Shown piece after piece: positions 6,092 through 7,863 of a stretch of 7,863 nucleotides of DNA; position 1 is the first letter of the stretch; every line of letters starts with the position of its first letter. The notes beneath the pieces are model-generated. The model had not been told where the DNA came from and made no database searches. It worked only from the letters and a program-made list of their open reading frames with translations. Source of the DNA: Chloroflexia bacterium (GTDB lineage Bacteria > Chloroflexota > Chloroflexia > Thermomicrobiales > UBA6265). The translations under genes and the position numbers were made by a program. The stretch spans positions 1 through 7,863 of the forward strand of contig JACCYX010000179.1 in the NCBI GenBank assembly GCA_013696265.1, read 5' to 3'.

Positions 6092-7863
6092 ATGAGTGCG
6101 TCACCGGGAGCCGCCTGGCATCCCACCACTCCATTCTCAACAAGCCTGACGACGAGCCTGACGCCGGTGCTGGGTCGCGAGGCGGACCTGGATCGGGTCC
6201 TGGCCATGATCGACGACCCGTCCAATCGCCTGATCACGCTGACCGGCCCGGGCGGGGTCGGCAAAACCCGCCTGGCGCAGCATGTCGCCGCCACCATGAT
6301 CGACGAGTTCGACCGGGACGTGGTGTACGTGCCGCTGGCCTCGATCCGCGATGTCGAGGTGGTGCTCCTGACCATTGGGCAGGCGCTGGACATCAGGTTC
6401 GAGGCCAACGAGGCCCCCGAAGATCGGCTCGTCCAGGCGTTCGAGGACCGGCCGCAGCTCGTGCTCGTGCTCGACAATTTCGAACAACTCCTCGGCGCGG
6501 CGCCGGGGATCGCCCGTCTCCTCGCCCGCAGCGCGGGGACCACCATCCTGGTCACCAGCCAATCCGCCCTGGCGATCCCCGGTGAGCACCTCTACCCGCT
6601 GCCCCCGTTGCCAACGCCGTCGCCCGGCCAGACCACGGCCGAGGTCATCCTGCGCGCGGACGCGGTCACCCTCTTCGTCGCCCGGGCCCGGGCGGTCAAA
6701 CCGGCCCTGGTCATCGATGACCGGCAGGCGGTGACGATCGCCGAGATTTGCCGCCGGCTCGATGGCCTGCCGTTGGCGATCGAACTGGCCGCCGCCCGCA
6801 TGAACATCCTCTCACCCGATGCCCTGCTGGCCCGGCTCAGCAACCGGCTCCAGGTCCTCCGTGGCGAGCGCCGTGGCGTTCCCGACCGGCTCCGGACCAT
6901 GCGCCATGCCATCGCCTGGAGCTACGACCTACTGACGCCACCCGAACAGTGGTTGTTTCGCCGGATGTCGGTCTTCGCGGGCGGCTTCTCGCTCGATGCC
7001 GTTGAGGCGCTGTTCCAGGAGACGGACGATGGGCGCGATGCCTGGACTGTCCTCAGCACGCTGGTCGACCACAGCCTGGTCCAGGCGATGCCGCACCCGA
7101 CCGGGGACGTCCGCTTCCTGATGCTCGAAACGCTGCGCGATTACGGGCTGGAACAATTGGACGAACGCGGCGAAGCCGGCGACGCGCGGCTCGCCCATGC
7201 CAGCCATTTCGCGACCCTTGCCGAAGAGGCCGAACCGCACCTGTATGGACCAGAGCAGGAGCGGTGGCTGAACCGGCTGGAACCGGAGTGGGAGAACATC
7301 CGGGCGGCATCGGAGTGGTCGCTGGCGAATGGACGCGAGGCGTTTGTGCTGCGGCTGTTCGGGGTGACCACACGCTTCGCGACCGCGCGGGGACATGTCA
7401 CCGAGGCGCGCGGATTCCTGGACCGGGCGCTTGCCGCATCGGGCGACCGCCAGTCCATCCATCACTGCCGTGGCCTGGTTGAGGCCGGCAACCTGGCCGA
7501 GGATCAGGGCGACCAGGATATTGCCCAGTCGTATTTCACGGCGGCCCTGGACCTCGCCACGAGCCTTGGGGAGCGGCGGTGCCAGGCCCTGGCGCTGATC
7601 GGGCAGGGATACGTGGCGCATGGCCGCGGCGCCTATGCCACCGCCATCGACGTTCACTCCCGAGCCGCGTCCCTTGCCCGCGAAACCAACGATGCTCACC
7701 TCCTGGGACGTGCGCTCGGCAACCTGGCGGCCGTGTCGTACTTCCGGGGCAAACTCGACGATGCCCAGCGCTACTGGGAGGAATCCGGCCGCATCTTCGC
7801 GTCGCTGGGCGATGAGATGGGTGAGACGCTTTCGATTGGCAACCTGGGCGCGGTGGCGGCCGA
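6092..7863 (+). CDS. STAND/NB-ARC ATPase with TPR-like repeats, AfsR/LuxR-type regulator (3' end cut by window edge)
   Basis: 590 codons are visible. Members of this class are cytoplasmic nucleotide-dependent signalling switches; many carry a LuxR-type or other effector domain, and any C-terminal one would lie outside the window. Seen in order: a short variable N-terminus; a GRE motif at 28-30; Walker A GPGGVGKT at 52-59 with K58; a Walker B-like LVLVLDNFEQLL at 123-134; TSQSAL at 155-160, where related proteins usually have TSR; GLPLAIELAAAR at 225-236; a TMRHAIAWSYDLLTPPEQ stretch at 269-286; a winged-helix-like SVFAGGFSLDAVEAL at 293-307; then ETLRDYGLEQL at 346-356. From about 390 onward it is helical, with TPR-like units near 460-590. 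No DNA-binding domain precedes the ATPase. ATG 6092 follows GAAGGAT with a 12-base spacer. The frame is open back to 5912, but homology-like sequence begins only after the ATG. It is divergent from the five-gene leftward cluster, so it may regulate it; that is inference. Confidence 0.92.
   Translation, partial: MSASPGAAWHPTTPFSTSLTTSLTPVLGREADLDRVLAMIDDPSNRLITLTGPGGVGKTRLAQHVAATMIDEFDRDVVYVPLASIRDVEVVLLTIGQALDIRFEANEAPEDRLVQAFEDRPQLVLVLDNFEQLLGAAPGIARLLARSAGTTILVTSQSALAIPGEHLYPLPPLPTPSPGQTTAEVILRADAVTLFVARARAVKPALVIDDRQAVTIAEICRRLDGLPLAIELAAARMNILSPDALLARLSNRLQVLRGERRGVPDRLRTMRHAIAWSYDLLTPPEQWLFRRMSVFAGGFSLDAVEALFQETDDGRDAWTVLSTLVDHSLVQAMPHPTGDVRFLMLETLRDYGLEQLDERGEAGDARLAHASHFATLAEEAEPHLYGPEQERWLNRLEPEWENIRAASEWSLANGREAFVLRLFGVTTRFATARGHVTEARGFLDRALAASGDRQSIHHCRGLVEAGNLAEDQGDQDIAQSYFTAALDLATSLGERRCQALALIGQGYVAHGRGAYATAIDVHSRAASLARETNDAHLLGRALGNLAAVSYFRGKLDDAQRYWEESGRIFASLGDEMGETLSIGNLGAVAA

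Noticed and set aside
6078..6095. Five-codon leader frame (ATG TTC GGG CCG CCA TGA) whose stop overlaps the ATPase start
   Set aside because: Its ATG overlaps the ribosome site itself, so it has no ribosome site of its own; probably chance.
6055..6912. Minus-strand open frames (166, 150 and 106 codons) opposite the ATPase
   Set aside because: They are shadows of the NB-ARC coding sequence, rich in Arg/Ser and without motifs.

Overview
The window is GC-rich, densely coding bacterial DNA. The best guess for its source is a Chloroflexota bacterium, possibly of the Thermomicrobia type. This rests on the style of the large AfsR/LuxR-like NB-ARC ATPase, a FemAB-family enzyme next to murE, and a murE that lacks the usual diaminopimelate signature. 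The assignment is inference from protein style; there is no rRNA or other marker here.

Layout. Five genes run leftward (minus strand) from about 5850 to the left edge. In transcription order they are: a small 46-residue protein (5706-5846); an unrecognised 630-residue protein with a Pro/Glu/Val-rich linker between two putative winged-helix-like parts (3709-5601); a 364-residue HEAT-repeat protein overlapping it by 14 bases (2628-3722); a FemAB-family peptidoglycan bridge aminoacyltransferase (1498-about 2553); and murE (from 1493 to the left edge), separated from the FemAB gene by 4 bases. One gene runs rightward from 6092 off the right edge: a STAND/NB-ARC ATPase with TPR-like repeats. The 245 bases between the divergent units (5847-6091) hold the likely promoters. 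There is no other non-coding gap above 110 bases.

How the genes fit together. FemAB-type enzymes add amino acids to the side chain of the third stem-peptide residue, and MurE chooses that residue. Their tight coupling, plus EDPR in place of DNPR in MurE, suggests a peptidoglycan with L-ornithine or L-lysine and an interpeptide bridge. The 630-residue and HEAT-repeat proteins look translationally coupled and may act as a pair, but nothing in the sequence gives their function.

Most notable observations: (1) the FemAB reading frame continues upstream of its first conventional start codon to a strong Shine-Dalgarno, with only AUA/AUC at the expected start; (2) the MurE specificity motif is altered; (3) the two leftward gaps share an octamer GACTATAC followed by a 7-8 bp hairpin with an almost identical 6-base loop, a possible shared regulatory element. 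No mobile element, CRISPR array, tRNA or rRNA was seen.
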